Source: Glaciecola sp049650345 (lineage in GTDB: Bacteria > Pseudomonadota > Gammaproteobacteria > Enterobacterales > Alteromonadaceae). Taken from it: DNA of 64,000 nucleotides. The notes under the pieces were generated by a model. That model saw nothing but the letters and a program-made list of their open reading frames with translations. It was not told the origin of the DNA and ran no database searches. How positions within the stretch are numbered: position 1 is the first letter of the stretch; each line of letters starts with the position of its first letter. The stretch is taken from contig JBARZY010000049.1 of NCBI GenBank assembly GCA_049650345.1, forward strand, positions 7,410-71,409, read 5' to 3'. The position numbers were made by a program, and so were the translations under genes. This document shows positions 27,958-37,482 of the stretch, in pieces.

Positions 27958-28483
27958 TCAAGCTGTTAATCTAATACCCGCCACTTTTGTAATTATGGGA
28001 GTGAGTGGCTGCGGTAAATCTAGCGTGGCCGAAGCACTTTCTAAAAGGCTAGAGGCCGTTTACGTAGAGGCCGATAAACTGCACAGTGAAGAGGCCAAGC
28101 GTAGCATGCAACAAGGCATACCATTAAATGACCAACAACGTTTGCCCTGGCTAGTACGGGTGGGCGATGCGCTCAAGTATTACAAGTCTTGTGAGGATAT
28201 GGCGATTGTTGCCTGCTCTGCTTTAACTAAACGCTATCGAGACGTGATTCGACATGCAAGTGGCGATGTTCAGTTTGTGTATTTGCAAATACCGATAGAT
28301 ATTGCTCGGCAGCGCATTCAAGCAAGAGAGCAGCATTTTTTCCCAGCCTCTTTAATCAATAGCCAATTTGATACTCTCGAGCCGCCAACAGAACAAGAAA
28401 CAGACTGTACAACGATAGATGCCACATTGCCTATAGCGGCCATTGTAGCTTCTTTGGTTGACAAGTTTATTAGCCACAATTAA
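27947..28483 (+). CDS. Gluconokinase
   Basis: 178 residues from an ATG at 27947 that overlaps the end of the GH94 gene by 11 bases. P-loop GVSGCGKS (18-25), then EADKLHSEEAKRSMQQGIPL and ACSALTKRYRD, all typical of GntK/IdnK-type gluconokinases, which phosphorylate D-gluconate to 6-phosphogluconate. Typical length. Coupled translation with GH94 suggests that gluconate is the second product of that enzyme. A longer start at 27920 would lie deep inside GH94 and is less likely. Confidence 0.9.
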   Translation: MGRNQAVNLIPATFVIMGVSGCGKSSVAEALSKRLEAVYVEADKLHSEEAKRSMQQGIPLNDQQRLPWLVRVGDALKYYKSCEDMAIVACSALTKRYRDVIRHASGDVQFVYLQIPIDIARQRIQAREQHFFPASLINSQFDTLEPPTEQETDCTTIDATLPIAAIVASLVDKFISHN

Positions 28484-28498
28484 GCACAGAGGTAAGCT

Positions 28499-29272
28499 AT
28501 GTTGATACAAGTAACACCCGTGTTAATCGTACTGGCAAGTATAGCAAATGCGACCAGCACTGAGCAGCATACGCCGGTTCCTTTTACTCATTCTTCCATT
28601 ATTATTGACGGTAAATTAAACGAAAGTATTTGGCAAACCAGTACTCGTTTAGCTATTAATCACCCTATCATTGGCGGAGAACCTCAACCCAATGATTTCA
28701 GCGGTACTTACCAGCTTGCTTGGGATGCCGGCTATTTGTATATTGCTGCACAAATTCGTGACGACATACTTTTTGACCAGCACCCCGACCCATTGCACTA
28801 TTATTGGGACGATGATTGCCTTGAAATATTTATTGATGAGGATGCGTCGGGAGGCGACCACCAATACAATTACAATGCCTTTGCATACCATGTTGCGCTT
28901 GACGGTAACGCCGTAGATATAGGAGAAAGCCACGCCAACGAACCTACCAACTTTGTATTGCTAAATAATCATATACAAAGTCAATGGACGCGAAACAAAC
29001 ACGATCCTACCTTGATTAATTGGGAAGTACGCGTAGAAATCCACAACGACCAATTTAGCCCAAATAACCCATCAGAAGCCTCCCTTGTCACTTTGACCGA
29101 AAACAAAACTATCGGGTTTATGCTTGCCTATTGTGACAATGACGGCAGTGAGCACCGAGAGCAGTTTATTGGCTCTCATTACATTGCGCCTGTTGATGGT
29201 GATCAAAATCTCGGTTACAAAACGGCGGACGTGTTTGGCAAAATAAAACTTCAGACCAATAGTGCTAACTAA
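28499..29272 (+). CDS. Secreted CBM9-like carbohydrate-binding protein
   Basis: 257 residues. A hydrophobic N terminus (MLIQVTPVLIVLASIANA) is a probable signal peptide. The rest is a family-9-like carbohydrate-binding module: IDGKLNESIWQ, then YIAAQIRDD, WDDDCLEIFIDEDASGGDHQ in outline, and GFMLAYCDNDGSEHREQF, the layout seen in CBM9-like domains that bind sugar reducing ends with calcium. No catalytic domain. AGAGG precedes the ATG and the gene follows gluconokinase by 15 bases, so it belongs to the same operon. Probably holds cello-oligosaccharides in the periplasm or at the surface. Confidence 0.8.
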   Translation: MLIQVTPVLIVLASIANATSTEQHTPVPFTHSSIIIDGKLNESIWQTSTRLAINHPIIGGEPQPNDFSGTYQLAWDAGYLYIAAQIRDDILFDQHPDPLHYYWDDDCLEIFIDEDASGGDHQYNYNAFAYHVALDGNAVDIGESHANEPTNFVLLNNHIQSQWTRNKHDPTLINWEVRVEIHNDQFSPNNPSEASLVTLTENKTIGFMLAYCDNDGSEHREQFIGSHYIAPVDGDQNLGYKTADVFGKIKLQTNSAN

Positions 29273-29375
29273 CTGATATATATTTAATTTATTGCTCATT
29301 AATAGAGGCGAAATTTACAGTTGTGATAATAATGTAAATTAAATGTTGACGAGCGGGCAATATTGCCTTACCTTT

Positions 29376-29424
29376 TGAGAAAGCGCTTTCCCATTATGCT
29401 TGATTTGCTAAGAAAGGGCTTTCT
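29376..29424. promoter_or_regulatory. Two LacI-type operator copies before the TonB receptor
   Basis: TGAGAAAGCGCTTTCCCA (29376-29393) matches the perfect operator at 20361-20380 in all but one base of an 18-base core. A weaker copy, AGAAAGGGCTTTCT, follows at 29411-29424. Both lie 46-95 bases before the GTG start of the receptor, the right place for repression. They tie the receptor to the same regulator as the glucosidase genes. Confidence 0.75.
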
Positions 29425-29469
29425 CGGTGGCAATACAGTAAAACAGCGTACATAACAGAGAGAACAACA

Positions 29470-32400
29470 GTGAAACATACAAACTTTACTAAAACACATT
29501 TGGCGACTAGCTTGTCGCTTATATTGGGTGCTGCGGCTTTGCCTGCGGTTGCTCAGGATGCATCTAGCCCAGACCAAAGTTTAGAAGTCATTGAAGTAAA
29601 AGGCCTACGAGGAAGTTTGGTCCAATCAATGGATATTAAAAGGGAATCGGTAGGTGTGGTTGATGCCATCACGGCAGAAGACATGGGTAAGTTCCCAGAT
29701 ACTAACCTAGCCGAATCACTCCAGCGTATCACGGGTGTTGCTATAAGTCGTAGCAATGGTGAAGGTAGCGAAATAACCGTGCGTGGTTGGGGGCCTGAGC
29801 AAAACTTAATCCTTTTCAACGGTCGCCAAATGCCAAGTGGCTTAGGTAATCGTTCTTTCGATTTTGCCAATATCGCCTCTGAGGGCGTAACGGGTGTTGA
29901 AGTATACAAAACCGGGGATGCAGGCATGACAACCGGCGGCGTAGGCTCGGTTATTAATATTCTAACCAACCGTCCGCTTAATCGAGTAGGCTCAGTTTCT
30001 GCCATTTCAGCAAAAGCGGTGTATGACGACAGTTCAATTTTAAATAGTGGGTTTACCCCCGAGCTATCAGGTATTTATTCATTTAAGAATGATGAAGGTA
30101 CCTTTGGCGTATCGGTAACAGCCAGCTATCAAGAACGTGAAAACGGCAACCAGCAAGCCCAAGTTGGCACAGGTTGGCGCAGCTTTCCAGGCAATGTTGA
30201 TGGCGACTGGTCTTCTGACCTTGCTACCGACTGGGGCGGTATACAGCCTAATAGTGGACAGGTAAACAGTCCTCTTGGTGAAGACCAAGCTGACGAAATA
30301 TATTCAGTGCCGCAAACCACAATTTATCGGTTTGAAGAAGTTAACCGTGTACGTGAAAACGCACAATTAGTGCTGCAATATAAGCCCATAGATACATTAA
30401 CGGCGACCGTTGACTACACGTATTTTTCTAATGAAGTCGACACTCGCCATCAAGACGTGTCTGCGTGGTATAACTTTGGCCCATCTGAAAACGTATGGAC
30501 CGACGGCCCCATTGCATCACCTTTACTCTATTCAGAAACGTATGACCCTGCTAGTCCTGCCGATATGTCTATGGCAGCTGGCCTTGCCGCCACTAAAGAC
30601 GAAACCGACTCTATTGGTTTGAACGTTGAGTGGGTGGTGTCAGACAAGCTGTTAGTGAATATTGATCATCATAGTTCAAAATCAGAATGGGGCGCTAACG
30701 GGCCTTATGGTACAGCCCCTAATTTTTCTATGGGTGCTTATGTAAGAACGAGTGCGGCAACTGACTTTACCGGTGAGCTACCTATTCTATCAGTGGGTGG
30801 CGGAAACACTGTTCAGCCTCTCGATATGCGCGTAACGGGCCGTGTATTTGGCAATGGTCAAAACTTACAAGAAATAGACCAAACGCAGATAGACGCAAAT
30901 TACATTATTAATGACGATGTATCTATCGACTTTGGTGTATCTAAAAACGAAGTGCTTAACCGCGTACAAAACGTGAATGTACAAGCTGATGATTGGGGCG
31001 GATTGGGTGAAGAAGGTGACTTCGATGCCGATTGGTTCGACCGCGAGACCATTGCCGATAAATTTGATGTGTCAGGAGGCGATTTCAGTATTGCTTCACA
31101 GCTCAATAGCGATGCAAATCTCAACTTCTTTGAGCCGCTAAATACCTTTTTCTGGTTAGATTTTGCCAGTATTGTGGCACAAGCTGACGCTATATATCCT
31201 GACAATTCAGCGATTTTGGGTGATTGCGGCAGTTCGTTCTGTCCTTCAACTGACTGGGCGGCATCAGAAGATAGAACCACTATTGAAGATACCACTGCGC
31301 TGTATTTCAAGGTTAACTACGAAACCGATATTAAGGATATGTACCTACGCGCTAATTTTGGTTTGCGTTATGAAGAAACTAAAATTAAGTCAACATCGGT
31401 AGCGAATACTTACCAAAGAGCGCGTTGGGTAGCCGATACTGAAACAGTATTAAGTAATGAGAATGACGAACAAATTCGCGAATTCCTAAATCAAACGGGT
31501 GACTACGATTATCTTCTACCAAGCCTTAACGTTACGCTTGATGTGACCGACGATATGGTAGTGCGTGCAGCGGCAAGTAAAACTATTGCCAGAGCCGGTT
31601 ATGATAGCTTGCTTGGCGGCACGTCTATTAGTCAAACGGCCAATGCGGGCGGTGGCTCAGGCTCTGCAGGTAACCCCAATTTGTTACCTTTAGAATCAAC
31701 CAATCTTGATTTGTCGTTTGAATACTATTACGACGCAGGCAGCTATGTGTCAGTGGGTTACTTTAGGAAAAACGTGGTTAACTTTATATCGAACACCGAT
31801 ATTGTTACCTTTATAGACGGTATTTACGACCCCCAAAATGGCGCTAGAGCAGCTGAAGCGAGAGCTAATGGTGCAGATAGCAACATTGCTATTCGTGACT
31901 ACATTCTGACTAACTCTGCCAGCGACCCTTTTGTTGACGCGGCAAATGGGATCATAACAGGTGACCCAAGTAGTGACCCGTTAATGGAGTTTGCGATTAA
32001 TACGCCAATTAACAACGACGAAGAACGTGTGGTAGATGGCTTCGAGTTCAATGTTCAGCATTTCTTTGGTAATTCTGGTTTTGGCGTAATTGCTAACTAC
32101 ACTGCGGTAGATTCAGACTTAGAATATGACAATTTGTTGCTGGAAGATCAGGCTGCCATTATTGGTTTGAGCGATACAGCGAACTTGGTGGGTATATATG
32201 AAGACCATGGGTTCTCGGTGCGTTTAGCCTACAACTGGCGAGATAAATACTTGTCTTCGCGTGGTCAGGGAACCGGTGCAAACCCTGAATACCAAGAAGA
32301 CTATAACCAGTTTGATTTGAACATTGGTTATGAAGTCCCTCAAGTTGACGGCCTGCGGGTATTTGTTGAAGCGCTTAATATTACCAACGAATATACCAGA

Positions 32401-32484
32401 AGACATGGTCGTTCAAGCTATCAAGTGTTAAACGTTACTCAAACCGGCGCTAGATACAATTTAGGCGTTGCATATAAGTTCTAA
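29470..32484 (+). CDS. TonB-dependent outer-membrane receptor
   Basis: 1004 residues. Signal peptide at 1-28 (ending AALPAVAQ), a plug domain (about 40-180, with FPDTNLAESLQRITGVAI and ITVRGWGPEQNLILFNGRQM in outline) and a beta barrel ending in the aromatic YNLGVAYKF typical of outer-membrane proteins. It belongs to the Xanthomonas/Caulobacter-type receptor group that imports oligosaccharides. The GTG start at 29470 is preceded by GAGAGAAC. Two LacI-type operators lie upstream and a strong terminator downstream, so it is transcribed alone. Expected substrate: beta-glucan or cello-oligosaccharides, by context. Confidence 0.93.
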   Translation: MKHTNFTKTHLATSLSLILGAAALPAVAQDASSPDQSLEVIEVKGLRGSLVQSMDIKRESVGVVDAITAEDMGKFPDTNLAESLQRITGVAISRSNGEGSEITVRGWGPEQNLILFNGRQMPSGLGNRSFDFANIASEGVTGVEVYKTGDAGMTTGGVGSVINILTNRPLNRVGSVSAISAKAVYDDSSILNSGFTPELSGIYSFKNDEGTFGVSVTASYQERENGNQQAQVGTGWRSFPGNVDGDWSSDLATDWGGIQPNSGQVNSPLGEDQADEIYSVPQTTIYRFEEVNRVRENAQLVLQYKPIDTLTATVDYTYFSNEVDTRHQDVSAWYNFGPSENVWTDGPIASPLLYSETYDPASPADMSMAAGLAATKDETDSIGLNVEWVVSDKLLVNIDHHSSKSEWGANGPYGTAPNFSMGAYVRTSAATDFTGELPILSVGGGNTVQPLDMRVTGRVFGNGQNLQEIDQTQIDANYIINDDVSIDFGVSKNEVLNRVQNVNVQADDWGGLGEEGDFDADWFDRETIADKFDVSGGDFSIASQLNSDANLNFFEPLNTFFWLDFASIVAQADAIYPDNSAILGDCGSSFCPSTDWAASEDRTTIEDTTALYFKVNYETDIKDMYLRANFGLRYEETKIKSTSVANTYQRARWVADTETVLSNENDEQIREFLNQTGDYDYLLPSLNVTLDVTDDMVVRAAASKTIARAGYDSLLGGTSISQTANAGGGSGSAGNPNLLPLESTNLDLSFEYYYDAGSYVSVGYFRKNVVNFISNTDIVTFIDGIYDPQNGARAAEARANGADSNIAIRDYILTNSASDPFVDAANGIITGDPSSDPLMEFAINTPINNDEERVVDGFEFNVQHFFGNSGFGVIANYTAVDSDLEYDNLLLEDQAAIIGLSDTANLVGIYEDHGFSVRLAYNWRDKYLSSRGQGTGANPEYQEDYNQFDLNIGYEVPQVDGLRVFVEALNITNEYTRRHGRSSYQVLNVTQTGARYNLGVAYKF

Positions 32485-32512
32485 ACTTATAATGAGTTTT
32501 TGTGTGTGATAA

Positions 32513-32539
32513 GGGCTGTGTAGTGCAGCCCGTTTTTTA
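32513..32539 (+). terminator. Rho-independent terminator after the TonB receptor
   Basis: Stem GGGCTG (32513-32518) pairs with CAGCCC (32526-32531) with a 7-base loop, followed by GTTTTTTA. It separates the receptor from the halogenase-like cluster. Confidence 0.8.
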
Positions 32540-32613
32540 GGACGCGACTATTGCTAATAAGTCTTTATATCGATTAGTATTTAGTCGCTCTGTATCCTTT
32601 TGGTTATGTTGGA

Positions 32614-34167
32614 ATGCAAATAAAACAAACTCGAGTAGTTATTGTGGGTGGCGGCACAGCTGGTTGGTTAACAGCTGGTGTAATCGCGGCTAAGCACAAT
32701 TGTGCATCGAGCGACGCGGTGTCAGTCACATTAATAGAAGCACCCAATATTCAATCCATTGGTGTAGGTGAAGGCACTTGGCCTTCAATGCGCGCTACGC
32801 TTAAGTCAATGGGCATATCAGAAAGCGATTTTATTCGCCAGTGCGATGTTAGCTTCAAACAAGGCTCAAAGTTTGTTGGTTGGCACCATGGTGCTAACGA
32901 AGTGTATTATCACCCTTTTACCAAACCCGTTGGTGCAGGTGACATCAACCTTTCTCTTCACTGGCAACAGTACCGGCAACAAATCAGTTTTGCTGACGCC
33001 GTATGTCCACAAGCCAGTTTTACCGATAACGGTATTGCACCAAAGCAAATATCTACTCCTGAGTATTCATTTGGTCTCAATTATGGTTATCACTTAAATG
33101 CAGGCAAGTTTGGCGACTTTATTCGCAAGCACTGTATCAATAACTTAGGCGTACAGCATGTGCTTGGTGAAGTAACACATATTCAAAACGACCAAGAAGA
33201 CTATGTGTGCGGCCTACAGCTTGCTGATGGCAAGCAAATTGAAGGTGACATATTTGTTGACTGTACCGGGTTTAAAAGCCTGTTGTTAGGTGAGCACTAC
33301 GGTGTGGCGTTTCAATCCAAAAAACACATATTGATGAACGACACGGCAATTGCTGCTCAGGTGCCCTATGCTGATACCAATAGTCCAATTGCGTCGTTTA
33401 CCACAGCCACAGCAAAACAAAACGGTTGGACATGGGACATAGGCTTATCTTCAAGGCGCGGAGTGGGCTTTGTTTATTCCAGTGCTCATACTGACCAATG
33501 TGCGGCTGAGCAAACACTGTTGCATCATATTCACAAAACAGGTGGCGGTGATATGAGTGCATCCGATCTAAGGCGCATTGATATTAACCCGGGCCATCGA
33601 GAAACGTTTTGGCATAAAAATGTAGTCGCCATTGGCTTATCTGCAGGTTTTCTTGAACCCCTAGAAGCTTCTGCCTTAGTGTTAGCAGAGCTTTCAGCTA
33701 AAATGCTAGCCGAGCAACTGCCAACAAATAGGCAAATGCTAGCGATTATAAGCAAACGTTTTAATCGTACGTTTTTGTATCGCTGGCAAACCATTATCGA
33801 TTTTTTAAAGTTACATTACGTGCTAAGTGAAAGAGATGATTCTGATTATTGGCAAGACATGCGGGCGAATGCCAATAATAGCGATAATTTGAATGAGTTA
33901 CTTGATTTGTGGCAGCATCAGCCGCCCGACAGTTACGATCATTTGCGTGTAGACGAAATGTTTCCTGCGGCGAGTTACCAATATGTGCTTTACGGCATGA
34001 ATTTTAAAACACATGTTAGTCAACAAGCTCAGTTACAAGTTGAAACAAGCAGGGCAAATCAGCTATTTCAGCAAAATAAAAACGAATTAGAAAAACTCAA
34101 GCGGGCATTGCCAACGAACCGAGATTTACTCAATAAAATACAACAGTTCGGCTTGTCCAAAATATAG
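32614..34167 (+). CDS. Flavin-dependent tryptophan halogenase family protein (copy 1)
   Basis: 517 residues. FAD loop VGGGTAGW (11-18), VGEGTWPSMR (51-60) in place of the usual GEATIP, the Lys of the halogenase active site (Lys82, in SFKQGSKFVGW), the WTWDI motif (WxWxI) that excludes monooxygenase activity, and GFLEPLEASA for the conserved Glu. These features match PrnA-type flavin halogenases, but relatives that follow TonB receptors in marine bacteria have no proven substrate. First of five tightly spaced genes (halogenase, SapC, cupin-like, halogenase, DUF6445). ATG at 32614 has a poor ribosome site, and no better start is evident. Confidence 0.85.
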   Translation: MQIKQTRVVIVGGGTAGWLTAGVIAAKHNCASSDAVSVTLIEAPNIQSIGVGEGTWPSMRATLKSMGISESDFIRQCDVSFKQGSKFVGWHHGANEVYYHPFTKPVGAGDINLSLHWQQYRQQISFADAVCPQASFTDNGIAPKQISTPEYSFGLNYGYHLNAGKFGDFIRKHCINNLGVQHVLGEVTHIQNDQEDYVCGLQLADGKQIEGDIFVDCTGFKSLLLGEHYGVAFQSKKHILMNDTAIAAQVPYADTNSPIASFTTATAKQNGWTWDIGLSSRRGVGFVYSSAHTDQCAAEQTLLHHIHKTGGGDMSASDLRRIDINPGHRETFWHKNVVAIGLSAGFLEPLEASALVLAELSAKMLAEQLPTNRQMLAIISKRFNRTFLYRWQTIIDFLKLHYVLSERDDSDYWQDMRANANNSDNLNELLDLWQHQPPDSYDHLRVDEMFPAASYQYVLYGMNFKTHVSQQAQLQVETSRANQLFQQNKNELEKLKRALPTNRDLLNKIQQFGLSKI

Positions 34168-34176
34168 GTAGTTACC

Positions 34177-34905
34177 ATGGCAAATGATGTTTTACTCAAC
34201 AATATTGATCATAAGGATCTGAAGGTTATCACCCGGTTTGGTGAAAAATATGGCGACAAAGTTTGGCACGTTCCTACTTTTCCGCTTGAGTTTAGAACCT
34301 TGCAGGCTGAGTACCCAATTATGTTTCAAAAGAGCGCTGAAACCGGGCAGTTTTATCCGGTTGTTTTACTTGGCTTTGAGCAAGGTGAAAATTTATATTT
34401 AGAAGGCGAAACATGGAACGCAGGCTACGTACCTTTAATGATTAAGCGCCAACCGTTTTTAATTGGCGCGCAGCGCTACACAGAAAACGGCGAAGAAAAG
34501 CGTCGCTTGGTTATTCACATTGACCTTGATAACCCGCGAGTGAGTGAGGCCGAAGGCCAGCAATTGTTTGAAGATTTTGGTGCAAACTCGCCCTATCTTG
34601 ATCAAGTGGCTTCTATGCTTGAAGCGGTAGATGTAGGCATGCAGTCAAACCACGATTTTATGCAACAACTGCTTGAATTTGACCTGATCGAATCGGTTAC
34701 CTTAGACATTGAACTGAATAACGGTTCGCGTAATAGTTTGGTGGGTTTTTACACTATTCAAGAAGACCACCTTAATGCCTTAAGTGCAGAGCAAATTAAC
34801 ACCTTACATACCAAGGGTTACTTGCAAGCAATTTATATGGTGATGGCGTCTCAATCGAACATCAGTAAGTTGGTCGATTTTAAAAACAAAGCCGTTGCTC
34901 AATAA
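34177..34905 (+). CDS. SapC-family protein
   Basis: 242 residues matching the SapC family (named from Campylobacter S-layer protein C genes): FPLEFRTLQAEYPIMFQKS, then FYPVVLLGFEQGENLYL and RRLVIHIDLDNPRVSE in outline. No signal peptide or membrane segment. The family's function is not established; it commonly occurs beside TonB receptors and tryptophan-halogenase-like genes, as here. Starts 9 bases after halogenase copy 1. Confidence 0.85.
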   Translation: MANDVLLNNIDHKDLKVITRFGEKYGDKVWHVPTFPLEFRTLQAEYPIMFQKSAETGQFYPVVLLGFEQGENLYLEGETWNAGYVPLMIKRQPFLIGAQRYTENGEEKRRLVIHIDLDNPRVSEAEGQQLFEDFGANSPYLDQVASMLEAVDVGMQSNHDFMQQLLEFDLIESVTLDIELNNGSRNSLVGFYTIQEDHLNALSAEQINTLHTKGYLQAIYMVMASQSNISKLVDFKNKAVAQ

Positions 34906-34926
34906 AGCCATGGATACCTTTTTAAA

Positions 34927-35973
34927 ATGACACAAGCCGAGCTTTCAGGACTGACACAGTTAGGCAGCTTACCTCCCGTTAGGCAAGTTGATAACGTGCG
35001 CCCTGATAACCTAAACGATAAGATATTGTGTAGCACTACACCAATAGTGTTAAAAGGCTTTTGTAACAACTGGCCGCTTGTAAAAGAAGGTAAAAAAGGG
35101 TCCAAGGCGGCAGCCGATTATTTAATGCAATATTATAAGGGGCAGCCAGTTTCGGCAGGGTATGCTGAGCCAGAAACACAAGGGCGTATTTTTTATAATG
35201 AAGCCGTAGACGGGTTTAATTTTAAAGTGGCAACTATTCCATTGCCCACCGTGCTTAAAACCATTTTGGATAACCAAGGTGTGCAGCAACCGCCTACAGC
35301 TTACATGGGCTCTACACCGGTAGATACCTTGTTACCCAATTTTCGCGATGCACACAATGCTCAACTTAGTGACAAAAACGCAATGGCGAATATTTGGATT
35401 GGCAATCAATCGCGAATAGCCGCGCACTATGATTTTCCCAATAATTTAGCTTGTTGCTTAACGGGCCGTCGCCGTTTTACCTTGTTTCCGCCTGAACAAT
35501 TGTGCAATTTATATGTGGGGCCTTTAGAGTTTTCGCCCGGTGGCCAAGAAATTAGCATGGTTGATTTTGCCAACCCTGATTTTGATAAGTTTCCTAAGTT
35601 TGCCAATGCATTAGCAGCCGCATCGGTGGCTGAACTTGAAAGTGGTGATGCACTATATATGCCAGGAATGTGGTGGCATCATGTGCAAGCGCTAGATGCC
35701 CTAAACGTGTTAATGACCCATTGGTGGCTGCCTACAGCGGCGCATTCCGGGCGTCCAATAGATGCTTTACAAATGGCCATTATGAGCATTCGAAATTTGC
35801 CGCCCGAGCAGCGCGCAGCATGGAAAAATATGTTTGATTATTACGTATTTGAGCAAGAGCATCACAGCCATAATCATATTCCGACACGCGCTCAAGGTAT
35901 GCTGCGGGACAACATTGATAAAGCCGCGGCGCAGAAGATCAAGCTGAACTTGATTGAAAAGTTAAAGAGGTAG
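34927..35973 (+). CDS. Cupin-like (JmjC-type) 2-oxoglutarate oxygenase family protein
   Basis: 348 residues of the cupin_8/JmjC-like type. Iron-ligand candidates are His167 and Asp169 in AAHYDF and a distal His around 251-252 in PGMWWHHVQAL. CLTGRRRFTLFPPEQ is the typical strand following the HxD. These proteins usually hydroxylate protein or peptide side chains. No signal peptide. Located between SapC (21-base gap) and halogenase copy 2 (3-base gap), suggesting that the products act on one substrate. Confidence 0.83.
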   Translation: MTQAELSGLTQLGSLPPVRQVDNVRPDNLNDKILCSTTPIVLKGFCNNWPLVKEGKKGSKAAADYLMQYYKGQPVSAGYAEPETQGRIFYNEAVDGFNFKVATIPLPTVLKTILDNQGVQQPPTAYMGSTPVDTLLPNFRDAHNAQLSDKNAMANIWIGNQSRIAAHYDFPNNLACCLTGRRRFTLFPPEQLCNLYVGPLEFSPGGQEISMVDFANPDFDKFPKFANALAAASVAELESGDALYMPGMWWHHVQALDALNVLMTHWWLPTAAHSGRPIDALQMAIMSIRNLPPEQRAAWKNMFDYYVFEQEHHSHNHIPTRAQGMLRDNIDKAAAQKIKLNLIEKLKR

Positions 35974-35976
35974 TAT

Positions 35977-37482
35977 ATGAATACAACTACATCACAAAAT
36001 TCAGTACAAAAAGTGGTAATTGCCGGCGGTGGCACCGCAGGTTGGATGGCTGCAGCCGCAATGGGCAAGTTAATTGGCAAAAATTTAGATATTACCTTGG
36101 TAGAATCTGATGCCATTGGCACTGTAGGCGTGGGCGAGGCCACTATTCCTACCTTGCATGTGTTTCATCGCTTGCTTGGCATAAGAACTAACGAGTTAGT
36201 AAAAGCCACCAATGCAACGTTCAAACTAGCCATTTCGTTTGAAGGCTGGCGTGATATTGGTGAAAACTATGTGCATTCATTTGGGCACATAGGCCAAGAC
36301 TGCTGGGCCGCAGGTTTTCAACATTTTTGGCTCAAAGGTAAACAAAAGGGCTTTAGCGTAGATGAAATTGGCGATTATTGCGCCGAGCATTTGGGTTCGC
36401 GCCAAAACAAATTTGCCATAACGCCGAAACAAGAATACAACCACGCCTATCATTTAGATGCCTCGTTGTACGCCAAGTTTTTACGCAATTTTGCCGAAAA
36501 GCATGGCGTAAAACGCAAAGAAGGTAAAATTGATAAAGTGAACGTTAACCCTGAAAGTGGATTTATTGATTCGCTAACCTTGGGCGATGGCAGTGTTATT
36601 GAAGGCGACTTGTTTATAGATTGTACTGGTTTTAGAGGCCTGCTTATTGAAGAGGCCTTGCACACCGGGTTTGACGATTGGTCACATTGGCTACCCAATG
36701 ATCGCGCCGTTGCAATGCAAACTGCAAATGTGGGCGAACCAGTTCCCTATACCCGTTCAATTGCGCGCTCAGCAGGTTGGCAGTGGCGTATTCCACTGCA
36801 AAGTCGCACTGGCAATGGCTATGTATTTAGTAGTAAGCACATGTCGGAAGACGAGGCCACACAGCTACTTATTAACAATGTTGAGGGTGAGGCGTTAACC
36901 GACCCACGTATTATTAAATTTAAAACCGGCACACGCAGACAGCATTGGAATAAAAACTGCGTTGCTATAGGTTTGTCGAGTGGCTTTATTGAGCCGCTAG
37001 AATCAACAAGCATTCACCTTATTCAGCGCAACATTACGCGCTTGATACAAAACTTCCCGTCCGGCGGCATTCATCAAGTCGATATTGATCAATTCAACAA
37101 TCAAACCATGTTTGAAATAGACAACATACGCGACTTCATTATTTTGCATTACAAAGTAACTAATCGCAGAGATTCTTCCTATTGGAACTATTTACGCAAT
37201 ATGTCTATTCCCGATTCGCTCGCCCATAGAATTGATTTGTTTAAGCGCACCGGCAAAGTGTTTAAGCAGTTAGATGAATTGTTTGGCGACAGCTCTTGGT
37301 TGCAAGTAATGATGGGACAAGGATTAGAAGCAGAAAGTTATCACCCCATTGTAGACATGATGGACGATAACGAGCTGCAAGCGTTTTTAGATGGTATTCA
37401 TATGTCGGTTAGAAAAAAGGTTGATGCCTTGCCCACGCACAACGACTTTATTCAGCGTTATTGCAAGTCAGATGTTGCATAA
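35977..37482 (+). CDS. Flavin-dependent tryptophan halogenase family protein (copy 2)
   Basis: 501 residues with the complete motif set: FAD loop AGGGTAGW (16-23), VGEATIP (52-58), active-site Lys83 in FKLAISFEGW, WQWRIP (WxWxIP), and GFIEPLESTSIHLIQ carrying the conserved Glu. It is closer to canonical halogenases than copy 1. The two copies are clearly diverged paralogues rather than a recent duplication. The stop overlaps the ATG of the DUF6445 gene by 11 bases. Confidence 0.88.
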   Translation: MNTTTSQNSVQKVVIAGGGTAGWMAAAAMGKLIGKNLDITLVESDAIGTVGVGEATIPTLHVFHRLLGIRTNELVKATNATFKLAISFEGWRDIGENYVHSFGHIGQDCWAAGFQHFWLKGKQKGFSVDEIGDYCAEHLGSRQNKFAITPKQEYNHAYHLDASLYAKFLRNFAEKHGVKRKEGKIDKVNVNPESGFIDSLTLGDGSVIEGDLFIDCTGFRGLLIEEALHTGFDDWSHWLPNDRAVAMQTANVGEPVPYTRSIARSAGWQWRIPLQSRTGNGYVFSSKHMSEDEATQLLINNVEGEALTDPRIIKFKTGTRRQHWNKNCVAIGLSSGFIEPLESTSIHLIQRNITRLIQNFPSGGIHQVDIDQFNNQTMFEIDNIRDFIILHYKVTNRRDSSYWNYLRNMSIPDSLAHRIDLFKRTGKVFKQLDELFGDSSWLQVMMGQGLEAESYHPIVDMMDDNELQAFLDGIHMSVRKKVDALPTHNDFIQRYCKSDVA

